Assembly (NCBI RefSeq): GCF_002741105.1
Contig: NZ_NIQU01000004.1
Location: 168,405-232,404 of the forward strand
Source: Pseudomonas sediminis
Lineage (GTDB): Bacteria; Pseudomonadota; Gammaproteobacteria; Pseudomonadales; Pseudomonadaceae
Direction of reading: 5' to 3'
Length of the DNA: 64,000 nt
The notes beneath the pieces are model-generated. The model ran no database searches, was not told where the DNA came from, and saw only the letters and a list, made by a program, of their open reading frames with translations. Below, piece after piece: positions 27,307 to 35,196 of the stretch. Position numbers and translations under genes: made by a program. Every line of letters begins with the position of its first letter. Within the stretch, counting starts at the first letter, position 1.

Positions 27307-27984
27307 TCAGAGCAGACCGGCGGTCTGCGTCTGGCCGAATTCGGTGATGTTGTAGAAGGGCACGGAGCCGACGCCGATGACTTCCAGCACTGGCCCCTCG
27401 GCGCTCACGCGCACCTGGGTAACGCGACCGGCCACCTCGACCTTGGGGTACTCGCCGCTGTCGCTTTTGACCTCGACCTTGTAGCTGCCCGGCGCCAGGC
27501 CCAGGGCCTTGGGGTCGAGCTCGAAGGGCACGCGCCCCGGCGCCTGGGAGCCGAGGTCGATTTCCTTCTTCACGCCATTGCTGTCGGTGACCACCAACGC
27601 CAGCTTGCCGGCGGCATGCTCCAGGTTGATCTCGCCGCGCACCTTGTCCACGCCCAGCTCGAGCTGCTCGGTCGCCACCTTCACTTCCTGGCCGACCAGG
27701 CCGGCAGCGGTAAGGGTCTGCAGGTTGTCCAGCAACACCAGGTTGCTCTTGCTCAGCGAGGCCATGTTTTCCAGGCTCTTGACCTGGCTCATGGCGGCGA
27801 ACTGATTGAGGAACTCGGTACTGTCCACCGGTTTGGTCGGGTCCTGGTTCTGGATCTGCGCGACCATCAGGGTGAGGAAGTTGTTTTCCAGCTGGGTCGC
27901 GTCGCTGACGTTGACCGACTGCTTGACCGCCTCGTCGATGCTGTAGGCGGGATTGTTCTGGCTGTTGTTGCTGACCGTGGCCAT
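27307..27984 (-). CDS. flgD: FlgD, hook cap / assembly protein
   Basis: 225 residues. The conserved N-terminal part has NNFLTLMVAQIQNQDPTKPVDS and EFLNQFAAMSQVKSLENM, which recruit the export gate. The C-terminal FlgD Ig/tudor-like part begins near residue 110. It caps the growing hook and is then replaced by FlgK. Its start shares one base with the flgC stop. Confidence 0.95.
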   Translation of the reverse strand: MATVSNNSQNNPAYSIDEAVKQSVNVSDATQLENNFLTLMVAQIQNQDPTKPVDSTEFLNQFAAMSQVKSLENMASLSKSNLVLLDNLQTLTAAGLVGQEVKVATEQLELGVDKVRGEINLEHAAGKLALVVTDSNGVKKEIDLGSQAPGRVPFELDPKALGLAPGSYKVEVKSDSGEYPKVEVAGRVTQVRVSAEGPVLEVIGVGSVPFYNITEFGQTQTAGLL

Positions 27985-28412
27985 CAGGATTCTCCGAGCT
28001 TGAGCAGGCCCTGCTGCATGCTCTTCAGGCGATTGAGCACTTCGACGCTGGTCTCGAAGCTGCGGGTGGCCGACATCATGTCGGTCATTTCTTCGATCTG
28101 ATCGATGTCGGCGTAGAACACGTAGCCCTGGTCATCGGCCAGGGGATTGTCCGGCTCGTAGCGGCGCACCGGTTCGCGGCCGGCGGTCACCACATCGAGC
28201 ACCTGCACATGGGCGCCGCCCATGCCCACGCTGCGGGTCAGCTGGTCGTTGTTGTAGACGGCAGCGAACACCGGCTTGCGTGCCTGGTACACGTCCTCGG
28301 CGTTGGCCGCAGCCGAATCGGCGTTGGCCAGGTTGCTGGCCACGGTATTGAGGCGCACGGTCTGCGCGTTCATCGACGAGCCGGCGATACGGTAAATGGA
28401 ATCGAAAGCCAT
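27984..28412 (-). CDS. flgC: FlgC, proximal rod protein
   Basis: 142 residues with N-terminus YRIAGSSMNAQTVRLNTVASNLANADS and C-terminus EEMTDMMSATRSFETSVEVLNRLK, both typical of FlgC. It builds the rod with FlgB and FlgF. Close spacing to flgB (2 bp) and flgD shows one transcript. Confidence 0.95.
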   Translation of the reverse strand: MAFDSIYRIAGSSMNAQTVRLNTVASNLANADSAAANAEDVYQARKPVFAAVYNNDQLTRSVGMGGAHVQVLDVVTAGREPVRRYEPDNPLADDQGYVFYADIDQIEEMTDMMSATRSFETSVEVLNRLKSMQQGLLKLGES

Positions 28413-28414
28413 GG

Positions 28415-28768
28415 TCAGCGTCCCTCGATGGCCTGTTTCAGGCCGCGAAATTTCATGCTGAGAAAGGTCAGGCTGGTCTGGAAGTCCATGCTGTTCTTGG
28501 AGAACGCCGCCTGCTCCACACTCAACTCGACGCTGTTGCCGTCCTGCGACGGCTGGGTCGGTACGCGGTACTTGAGATCCGCGCTGCTGGCGGCGAAGGT
28601 TTGCTGCGGATCGACTCGCTGCATCTCGCCAGCGAAATCGATGTCACGGGCGAGAAAGCCTGGCGTGTCTTCGTTGGCGAGGTTGGCAGCGAGGATTTCG
28701 CTGCGCTGCATGCGCAGCTCGAGTGCTCGCGAATGCACGCCCACCACGTCATCAATCCGTATACTCAT
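28415..28768 (-). CDS. flgB: FlgB, proximal rod protein
   Basis: 117 residues. The N-terminus has HSRALELRMQRSEILAANLANEDTPGFLARD, the FlgB/rod signature. It is the first gene of the flgBCDEFGHIJKL-lafW operon. A sigma54-type element lies 42-59 bp upstream of its ATG. flgA diverges from the same gap. Confidence 0.94.
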   Translation of the reverse strand: MSIRIDDVVGVHSRALELRMQRSEILAANLANEDTPGFLARDIDFAGEMQRVDPQQTFAASSADLKYRVPTQPSQDGNSVELSVEQAAFSKNSMDFQTSLTFLSMKFRGLKQAIEGR

Positions 28769-28809
28769 TTACCGGTACCCTTAACCCAAGGTTGTGCCCA
28801 TGTGCCTTC

Positions 28810-28827
28810 AGCACAAAGCGTGCCCAA
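28810..28827 (-). promoter_or_regulatory. flgB: Candidate sigma54 promoter for flgB operon
   Basis: On the minus strand TTGGGCACGCTTTGTGCT holds GG and GC exactly 10 bp apart, the invariant -24/-12 pairs, with two mismatches to TGGCACG-N4-TTGCW. Transcription would start near 28800, about 30 bp before the flgB ATG. Lateral flagellar hook/basal-body operons are normally switched on by sigma54 with a LafK-type activator. The activator is not in this window. Confidence 0.6.
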
Positions 28828-28849
28828 CCCCAAAGAGAGCCGTATCACA

Positions 28850-29665
28850 TTGATTTACAAGGCATTCACAAGATCGAAAGACGGCTTCCGCGTCGCCCTC
28901 CTTCCGCATCGAAGCGCGGCCTGGAGGAAAAGCGGAAAGGCGTTTTCCGCTTGGGCGTCGACGTTTTTCCTCCTGGCCCTACTGCCGCTGAACGCTGCGC
29001 GTGCCGAGACCGATGCCGCCAGCCAGATCGATCAGGCCGTGACCGCACACATGCAGCAGAAGCTGGCCGAGGAGGCCAAGCGTCAGGCCTGGAAGGGCAT
29101 GCGTCACAGCCTCAATATCACCCTGCTCAATAGCGCCGAACGCCTGCCGGCCTGTGCCCAGGCGCTGAGCGTGACGGTCGCCAGCGACGATCCCTCACCC
29201 CTGTCACGGCAACGCCTGGAGCTGAGCTGCGCAGATGCGCCCGGCTGGAGCGTCACGGCGCTGGTGCAGGCCAGCGTGTTCCTGCCGGCCGTGCATGCCG
29301 CACGGGTGATCGAACGCGGCCAGACCATCGCTGCCGAACAACTGCAACTGCAGGAAGTGAATGTCGGCAGGGCATCACGCGGCTTCTATAACAGCCTCGA
29401 CGAAGTGATCGGCCAGGGCGCCAAACGCCGCGTACGTGCCGGCCAGTTGATCGCGCCGAACCTGCTCGCCGCGCCACTGCTGATCCGCCGCGGCCAGCAA
29501 GTGACCATCATCGCCAGCCAGGACGGCATCTCCGCATCGGCCACCGGCGAAGCCATGGCCAATGGCCGTGAAGGCGAGGTGATCCGCGTGCGCAACCTCG
29601 GCAGCCAGAAGGTGATCGAGGCGCAGGTGGTGGAAGAAGGGGTGGTGACCAGTACTTTCAGGTAG
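28850..29665 (+). CDS. flgA: FlgA, P-ring assembly chaperone
   Basis: The C-terminal half is a clear SAF/FlgA domain: RVIERGQTIAAEQLQLQEVNV, then GAKRRVRAGQLIAPNLLAA and RGQQVTIIASQDGISAS. Translated here from a TTG at 28850 with AAAGAGAG upstream, about 271 residues. This places the hydrophobic signal segment FFLLALLPLNAARA about 40 residues in, longer than usual, so the start is uncertain. The open frame extends to 28601, but that part lies over flgB. FlgA helps FlgI form the P-ring in the periplasm. It is divergent from flgB. Confidence 0.85.
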   Translation: MIYKAFTRSKDGFRVALLPHRSAAWRKSGKAFSAWASTFFLLALLPLNAARAETDAASQIDQAVTAHMQQKLAEEAKRQAWKGMRHSLNITLLNSAERLPACAQALSVTVASDDPSPLSRQRLELSCADAPGWSVTALVQASVFLPAVHAARVIERGQTIAAEQLQLQEVNVGRASRGFYNSLDEVIGQGAKRRVRAGQLIAPNLLAAPLLIRRGQQVTIIASQDGISASATGEAMANGREGEVIRVRNLGSQKVIEAQVVEEGVVTSTFR

Positions 29666-29684
29666 TTGCACCGAGACGTAGCTA

Positions 29685-29811
29685 CGTAGGGTGTGCCATG
29701 CGCACCAAGCGGCAACGAGCCTGTCTGAATCCATCGTGACAAGCATTCGGTGCGCACGGCGCACCCTACGTCGGCCCAACAGGGTACGCCGCGCGCACCA
29801 ATGCGCCCTAC
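29685..29811. repeat. Cluster of CGTAGGGTGCGC-type repeats between flgA and glcC
   Basis: Three degenerate units lie here: CGTAGGGTGTGCCATGCGCA-type at 29685-29706, its complement at 29749-29770, and a third at 29780-29811. The same unit recurs at 39706-39771, 48803-48882 and 51827-51848. The last unit runs into glcC, whose TAG stop lies within its CCCTACG end. Confidence 0.8.
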
Positions 29812-30581
29812 GCCCAACCCTCCAGGCGCATGGTCGCGCGCACCAGGCGCTGCTCTTCCTGCTCGATCTCCTGCAGGTTGTCGCGAATGCTGTTGATATG
29901 GTCACGAGCGGCGCGCTGGGCCTGCTCAGGCAGGCGTTCGATCACCGCGTGATACAGGCGCGAATGCTGGCGGTCGATCTGCCGTTTCTGCGCCGGGCGG
30001 TGATAGAGGTTGTTCACCGAGGCGAACACGGTGCTGAGCATCAGGTCGGTCAGCGACTGCAAGGTGTGCACCAGCACCGGGTTGTGCGAGGCCTCGCAGA
30101 TGGCCAGGTGGAAGGCATGGTCGAGACGCGCATGCTCACGCGGGTCGACCGGATTTTCCTGCGCATGGGCCGCCAGCATCTCTTCGTAACGCCGGGTCAG
30201 CAGGACGAAGTCCGCCTCGGTACCGCGCAGCGCCGCCAGGCGCGCCGACTCGCCTTCGAGCAGGCCGCGCACCTCCAGCAGGTCATACAGGGTGCGTGGC
30301 TGCGAATTGAACAGGTGCATCAATGGGCTGGCATCGCGCTCCCCGCTGAGCTTGGCGACTCGCGAATCACGTCCCTGCGCGGTGTCGATGATGCCGCGAC
30401 CGCGCAGCACTTTGAGCCCTTCACGCAAGGCCGAACGGGAGATGCCCAGCTTTTCGCACAGGCGTCGTTCCGACGGCAATGGCTGCCCTACCTTGAGCAC
30501 GCCGTCGACGATCAGCCGCTCGATACGCTCGGCCACCACATCGCTTACCTGCCGCCGTGCGACACCCTGTTGCCCGTCCAT
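29808..30581 (-). CDS. glcC: GlcC, GntR/FadR-family regulator of glycolate genes
   Basis: 257 residues from the ATG at 30581, preceded by the strong site GGAGGTGG. The GntR winged helix is at about 8-75 (LPSERRLCEKLGISRSALRE), followed by a FadR-type all-helical ligand domain (FCD) from about 95 (LYDLLEVRGLLEGESARLAA). It is divergent from glcD, as in other glycolate loci, and should activate glcDEFGB with glycolate or glyoxylate. FadR-type half-sites TGGT/ACCA lie in the shared gap. Confidence 0.9.
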   Translation of the reverse strand: MDGQQGVARRQVSDVVAERIERLIVDGVLKVGQPLPSERRLCEKLGISRSALREGLKVLRGRGIIDTAQGRDSRVAKLSGERDASPLMHLFNSQPRTLYDLLEVRGLLEGESARLAALRGTEADFVLLTRRYEEMLAAHAQENPVDPREHARLDHAFHLAICEASHNPVLVHTLQSLTDLMLSTVFASVNNLYHRPAQKRQIDRQHSRLYHAVIERLPEQAQRAARDHINSIRDNLQEIEQEEQRLVRATMRLEGWA

Positions 30582-30599
30582 TCGCCACCTCCGCAGCAC

Positions 30600-30719
30600 T
30601 GGTCGTACCAATTTTTAAGGGCCACCTTAGATCGCGCACCTTCCGGCAGGCAAGCCACAGTGTATGAGACCTTAGGCCAATCCATGGCGAAAGCCTGATG
30701 AAAGAAACTGGTCCTACCA
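30600..30719. promoter_or_regulatory. Two TGGTNNNACCA operators in glcC-glcD gap
   Basis: TGGTCGTACCA at 30600-30610 and TGGTCCTACCA at 30709-30719 fit the GntR/FadR-subfamily operator pattern. The first lies just upstream of the glcC ribosome site, which suggests self-control. The second lies about 100 bp before glcD. Binding by GlcC is inferred from position and family. Confidence 0.6.
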
Positions 30720-30819
30720 GCAGCAAAGAGAATGGACGTAAAAAAGCAGGCAGCCTAAACATGCAGCCAAGGTCGCAGCATGACCGCCAACAACAACAAC
30801 GTCCAAGATTGAGCCTGCC

Positions 30820-32319
30820 ATGAGCATTCTGTACGACGAGCGCGTCGACGGCGCGCTACCCGCGGTCGACAAGACCGCCCTACTGGCCGAGTTGCGCCAG
30901 AGCCTGCCCGATCTCGACATCCTGCACACTCAGGAAGACCTCAAACCCTATGAGTGCGACGGGCTTTCCGCCTATCGCACCACGCCCATGCTGGTGGTGC
31001 TGCCCGAGCGCATCGAGCAGGTGCAGCAGTTGCTCAAGCTCTGCCACGCCCGTGGTGTACCGGTGGTAGCACGCGGCGCAGGCACCGGCCTGTCCGGCGG
31101 CGCGCTGCCACTGGAAAAGGGCATCCTCTTGGTGATGGCGCGCTTCAATCAGATTCTCGAGATCAACCGCGAAGGTCGCTTCGCCCGCGTCCAGCCCGGC
31201 GTACGCAACCTGGCGATTTCTCAGGCCGCCGCGCCGTTCGACCTGTATTACGCGCCTGATCCGTCTTCGCAGATCGCCTGCTCCATTGGCGGCAACGTCG
31301 CCGAGAACGCCGGCGGCGTGCATTGCCTGAAGTACGGCCTGACCGTGCACAACCTGCTCAAGGTCGACATTCTCACTGTCGAAGGCGAGTTCATGACCCT
31401 CGGCAGTGATGCCCTGGATGCGCCGGGTTTCGACCTGCTGGCGCTGTTCACCGGCTCCGAAGGCATGCTCGGCATCGTCACCGAGGTGACGGTCAAGCTG
31501 CTGCCCAAGCCGCAAGTGGCCAAGGTGCTGCTGGCGGCCTTCGACTCGGTGGAAAAGGCCGGTCGTGCCGTGGGTGACATCATCGCCGCCGGCATCATCC
31601 CCGGCGGCCTGGAGATGATGGACAACCTGGCGATCAGGGCGGCGGAAGACTTTATCCACGCCGGCTACCCGGTGGAGGCCGAGGCCATTCTGCTCTGCGA
31701 GCTCGACGGAGTGGAGGCCGACGTCGCCGACGACTGCGAGCGCGTTCGTGAGGTGCTGGAGAAAGCCGGCGCCACCGAAGTACGCCTCGCTCGCGACGAG
31801 GCCGAACGGGTGAAATTCTGGGCCGGGCGCAAGAACGCCTTCCCAGCGGTCGGGCGCATCTCGCCGGACTACTACTGCATGGACGGCACCATCCCGCGCC
31901 GCGAGCTGCCGGGCGTGCTGCGCGGCATCGCCGAGCTGTCCGAGGAGTACGGCCTGCGCGTGGCCAACGTGTTCCATGCCGGCGACGGCAACATGCACCC
32001 GCTGATTCTTTTCGATGCCAACGTACCTGGCGAGCTGGAGCGCGCCGAGGCCATCGGCGGCAAGATCCTCGAACTCTGCGTCAAGGTCGGCGGCAGCATC
32101 ACCGGCGAGCATGGCGTTGGCCGCGAGAAGATCAACCAGATGTGCGCGCAGTTCAACAGCGACGAGATCACCCTGTTCCATGCGGTGAAGGCGGCGTTCG
32201 ACCCCAGCGGCCTGCTCAATCCGGGCAAGAACATCCCCACCCTGCACCGCTGCGCCGAGTTCGGCGCCATGCATGTGCACCACGGCCAACTGCCCTTCCC
32301 GGAACTGGAGCGTTTCTGA
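30820..32319 (+). CDS. glcD: GlcD, glycolate oxidase FAD subunit
   Basis: 499 residues. The FAD-binding PCMH-type domain has VVARGAGTGLSGGALPLEKG and CSIGGNVAENAGGVHCLKYG. The oxidase C-terminal domain has NVFHAGDGNMHPLILFD and GGSITGEHGVGREK. GlcDEF oxidises glycolate (and often D-lactate) to glyoxylate, passing electrons to the membrane chain. The stop overlaps the glcE start (TGATG). Confidence 0.95.
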   Translation: MSILYDERVDGALPAVDKTALLAELRQSLPDLDILHTQEDLKPYECDGLSAYRTTPMLVVLPERIEQVQQLLKLCHARGVPVVARGAGTGLSGGALPLEKGILLVMARFNQILEINREGRFARVQPGVRNLAISQAAAPFDLYYAPDPSSQIACSIGGNVAENAGGVHCLKYGLTVHNLLKVDILTVEGEFMTLGSDALDAPGFDLLALFTGSEGMLGIVTEVTVKLLPKPQVAKVLLAAFDSVEKAGRAVGDIIAAGIIPGGLEMMDNLAIRAAEDFIHAGYPVEAEAILLCELDGVEADVADDCERVREVLEKAGATEVRLARDEAERVKFWAGRKNAFPAVGRISPDYYCMDGTIPRRELPGVLRGIAELSEEYGLRVANVFHAGDGNMHPLILFDANVPGELERAEAIGGKILELCVKVGGSITGEHGVGREKINQMCAQFNSDEITLFHAVKAAFDPSGLLNPGKNIPTLHRCAEFGAMHVHHGQLPFPELERF

Positions 32320-33374
32320 TGTCGCATGATTTCGACGCCAGCGCCGCGCTGCTGGAACAGGTCAACCACGCGCTGAACAGCGCCACCCCGCTGCGCATCC
32401 AGGGCAGCGGCAGCAAGGCTCATCTGGGCCGCGCCAGCACCGGCGAGGTGCTGGACACCCGCATGCATCGCGGGATCGTCAGCTACGACCCCACCGAGCT
32501 GGTACTCAGCGCTCGCGCCGGTACGCCGCTGGCCGAGATCGAGGCGGCGCTGGAGGCCAACGACCAAATGCTGCCATGCGAGCCGCCGCATCTGGGCGAT
32601 GGCGCCACCCTCGGCGGCATGGTTGCCGCCGGGCTGTCCGGCCCGCGCCGCCCCTGGGCCGGCTCGGTACGTGACCAGGTGCTCGGCACCCGCGTGATCA
32701 CCGGCCAGGGCAAGCTGCTGCGTTTCGGCGGAGAGGTGATGAAGAACGTCGCCGGCTACGACCTGTCGCGCCTGATGGCCGGCAGCTTCGGCTGCCTCGG
32801 CCTGCTCGCCGAAGTGTCAATCAAGGTGCTGCCCAAACCGCGCCAGGTACTCAGCCTGCGCCTGGAAGTGGACGCCCTGCACGCCCTGAACAAGCTCGCC
32901 GAATGGGGCCAGCAGCCGCTGCCGATCAGCGCCGCCAGCCACGATGGTGCAGCGCTGCACCTGCGCCTGGAAGGTGGCGAGGGCTCGGTTCTGGCCGCGC
33001 GCCAGCGCCTGGGTGGCGAGGAGATCGACAACGCTTACTGGCATGAGCTACGCGAACAGCGCCTGCCGTTCTTCAGCGCCAGCGGCACGCTGTGGCGCCT
33101 GTCGCTGCCGGCCAACAGCGGTCTGCTCGACCTGCCCGGTCGCCAGATGATCGACTGGGGCGGCGCGCAGCGATGGCTGAAGACCGACGCCGACGGCGAG
33201 CTGATCCAGCGCGTGACGGCCAGGCTCGGCGGCCACGCCACCTGCTTCGCCGCCGGCCAGGCGCAACCTTTCCAGCCGCTGGCTGCACCGCTGCTGCGCT
33301 ACCAGCGCCAGTTGAAGAACCAGCTCGACCCCCAGGGTATTTTCAACCCTGGCCGCATGTACGCCGAGGTATAA
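32319..33374 (+). CDS. glcE: GlcE, glycolate oxidase FAD-binding subunit
   Basis: 351 residues from the ATG overlapping the glcD stop. It is a shorter relative of GlcD with a PCMH FAD domain (GDGATLGGMVAAGLSGPRRPW; GKLLRFGGEVMKNVAGYDLSR) and a C-terminal end NQLDPQGIFNPGRMY. It acts with GlcD and GlcF in the membrane-associated oxidase. The earlier start at 32142 lies inside glcD. Confidence 0.94.
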   Translation: MSHDFDASAALLEQVNHALNSATPLRIQGSGSKAHLGRASTGEVLDTRMHRGIVSYDPTELVLSARAGTPLAEIEAALEANDQMLPCEPPHLGDGATLGGMVAAGLSGPRRPWAGSVRDQVLGTRVITGQGKLLRFGGEVMKNVAGYDLSRLMAGSFGCLGLLAEVSIKVLPKPRQVLSLRLEVDALHALNKLAEWGQQPLPISAASHDGAALHLRLEGGEGSVLAARQRLGGEEIDNAYWHELREQRLPFFSASGTLWRLSLPANSGLLDLPGRQMIDWGGAQRWLKTDADGELIQRVTARLGGHATCFAAGQAQPFQPLAAPLLRYQRQLKNQLDPQGIFNPGRMYAEV

Positions 33375-33377
33375 GAC

Positions 33378-34595
33378 GTGCAGACCAATCTGAGTGAACA
33401 GGCCAAACGCCTGCCGCGCGCCGAAGAAGCCGAACGCATCCTGCGCTCCTGCGTGCACTGCGGCTTCTGCAACGCCACCTGCCCGACCTACCAGCTGCTC
33501 GGCGACGAGCTGGACGGCCCACGCGGGCGCATCTATCTGATCAAGCAGATGCTCGAAGGCAATGAAGTCACGGCCAAGACCCAACAGCATCTGGATCGCT
33601 GCCTGACCTGCCGCAACTGCGAAACCACCTGCCCGTCCGGCGTGCAGTATCACAACCTGCTGGATATCGGCCGTGAAGTGGTCGAACAGGCGGTGCCGCG
33701 ACCGCTGAACGAACGCCTGTTGCGCCAGGGTCTGCGCGCCGTGGTACCGCGACCAGCGCTGTTCAAGACGCTGACCCAGGCCGGTCTGGCCCTGCGTCCG
33801 CTGCTGCCAGCCGCGCTCAAAGCCAAGCTGCCGCGTGAGGTTCGTCCGGCCAAGCCGCGCCCGACCGAGCAACATGCGCGCCGTGTGCTGATGCTCGAAG
33901 GTTGTGTGCAGCCGGGGCTGTCGCCCAATACCAATGCCGCCACCGCGCGCGTGCTGGATCGCCTCGGCATCAGCGTCACGCCGATCCGCGAGGCCGGTTG
34001 CTGCGGCGCCGTGGACTACCACCTCAACGCCCAGGAAGCGGGCCTGCAACGCGCCCGGCAGAACATCGACGCCTGGTGGCCGGCCATCGAGGTCGGCACT
34101 GAGGCCATCGTGCAGACCGCCAGCGGCTGCGGCGCCTTCGTCAAGGACTATGGCCACCTGCTCGCAGGTGACCCCGCTTATGCAAGCAAGGCAGCGCGGG
34201 TCAGCGCCCTGGCCAAGGATCTGGTCGAGGTGCTGCAGGGCGAGGCCCTGGAACAGCTGCAGGTACGTGCCGAGCAGCGCCTGGCCTTCCATTGCCCCTG
34301 CACCCTGCAGCATGCGCAGAAGCTCGGCGGCGCGGTGGAAGGCGTACTGACGCGCCTCGGCTTTGGCCTGACCGCCGTGCCGGATAGCCACCTCTGCTGC
34401 GGCTCGGCCGGCACCTATTCGCTGACCCAGCCGGAGCTGTCGCGGCAGCTGCGTGACAACAAGTTGAACGCCCTGGAAAGCGGCAAACCGGATGCCATCG
34501 TCACCGCCAATATCGGCTGCCAGACCCATCTGGACGGCGCCGGTCGTACGCCGGTACGCCATTGGATCGAAATCGTCGAGGAGGCGATGGGCTGA
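33378..34595 (+). CDS. glcF: GlcF, glycolate oxidase iron-sulfur subunit
   Basis: 405 residues from a GTG at 33378. Two 4Fe-4S clusters are shown by CVHCGFCNATCP and CLTCRNCETTCPSG. Two CCG-type cysteine domains follow (REAGCCGAVDYHLN; DSHLCCGSAGTYSLTQPEL). It moves electrons from GlcD/E to quinone. It lies 3 bp after glcE. Confidence 0.95.
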   Translation: MQTNLSEQAKRLPRAEEAERILRSCVHCGFCNATCPTYQLLGDELDGPRGRIYLIKQMLEGNEVTAKTQQHLDRCLTCRNCETTCPSGVQYHNLLDIGREVVEQAVPRPLNERLLRQGLRAVVPRPALFKTLTQAGLALRPLLPAALKAKLPREVRPAKPRPTEQHARRVLMLEGCVQPGLSPNTNAATARVLDRLGISVTPIREAGCCGAVDYHLNAQEAGLQRARQNIDAWWPAIEVGTEAIVQTASGCGAFVKDYGHLLAGDPAYASKAARVSALAKDLVEVLQGEALEQLQVRAEQRLAFHCPCTLQHAQKLGGAVEGVLTRLGFGLTAVPDSHLCCGSAGTYSLTQPELSRQLRDNKLNALESGKPDAIVTANIGCQTHLDGAGRTPVRHWIEIVEEAMG

Positions 34596-34603
34596 AAGCC
34601 TGA

Positions 34604-34645
34604 ACCCTCTCCCCCAGCCCTCCTCCCATTTACGGGAGAAGGGAG
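34604..34645. repeat. Short hairpin repeat between glcF and glcG
   Basis: CCCTCTCCC...CCTCCCATTTACGGGAGAAGGGAG forms a hairpin of the CCCTCTCCC/GGGAGA kind frequent between Pseudomonas genes. A related unit is at 35098-35140. Confidence 0.6.
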
Positions 34646-34670
34646 AAAAACCAAGAACACGAGGTATGCC

Positions 34671-35069
34671 ATGCAACACAAAGCCGTACTCAGCCAGAGC
34701 GAAGTCAGCCAGATCCTCCAGGCGGCCCGCAGCGAAGCGCAGCAACAGGGCTGGGCCGTGGCCATCGCCGTGGTCGACGACGGCGGTCATCCGCTGGCCC
34801 TGGAGCGCCTCGATGGCTGTGCACCCATCGGCGCCTACATCGCCACCGAGAAGGCTCGCAGCGCCGCCATCGGCCGCCGCGAAACCAAGGGCTACGAGGA
34901 CATGGTCAACGGCGGTCGCACCGCCTTCGTCAGCGCGCCACTGATCACCTCGCTGGAGGGCGGTGTACCCGTGCTGGTGGACGGCCAGGTGGTCGGTGCC
35001 GTCGGCGTGTCCGGGGTCAAGGCCGAACAGGATGCGCAAGTGGCCAAGGCGGGTATTGCGGCCCTTTAA
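34671..35069 (+). CDS. glcG: GlcG, heme-binding HbpS/GlcG-like protein
   Basis: 132 residues with the DUF336/GlcG fold: AVAIAVVDDGGHPLALERLDG, IATEKARSAAIGRRETKGYE, EGGVPVLVDGQVVGAVGVSG. Conserved in glycolate operons but of unclear role. HbpS relatives bind heme. A GAGGT ribosome site precedes it. Confidence 0.9.
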   Translation: MQHKAVLSQSEVSQILQAARSEAQQQGWAVAIAVVDDGGHPLALERLDGCAPIGAYIATEKARSAAIGRRETKGYEDMVNGGRTAFVSAPLITSLEGGVPVLVDGQVVGAVGVSGVKAEQDAQVAKAGIAAL

Positions 35070-35097
35070 ACATGCGGCGCAGCCGCCAACTGATGAC

Positions 35098-35140
35098 CTT
35101 CTCCCTCTGGGAGAAGGTGTCACGAAGTGACGGAAGAGGG
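35098..35140. repeat. Hairpin repeat between glcG and glcB
   Basis: CCTTCTCCCTCTGGGAGAAGG is a near-perfect hairpin followed by a second small dyad TCACGAAGTGA. It is related to the unit at 34604 and is likely a dispersed intergenic repeat rather than a terminator, as no U-run follows. Confidence 0.6.
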
Positions 35141-35196
35141 TTCCAACAGACAACGACTGGCCCCTCTAGCAAGCGATTAGACAGGAGAACAGCAAC

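Noticed and set aside
33048..35153. 701-codon minus-strand open frame opposite the end of glcE, glcF and glcG
   Set aside because: Antisense to three recognised genes, crosses two repeats, and has low-complexity Gly/Ala/Gln/His composition.
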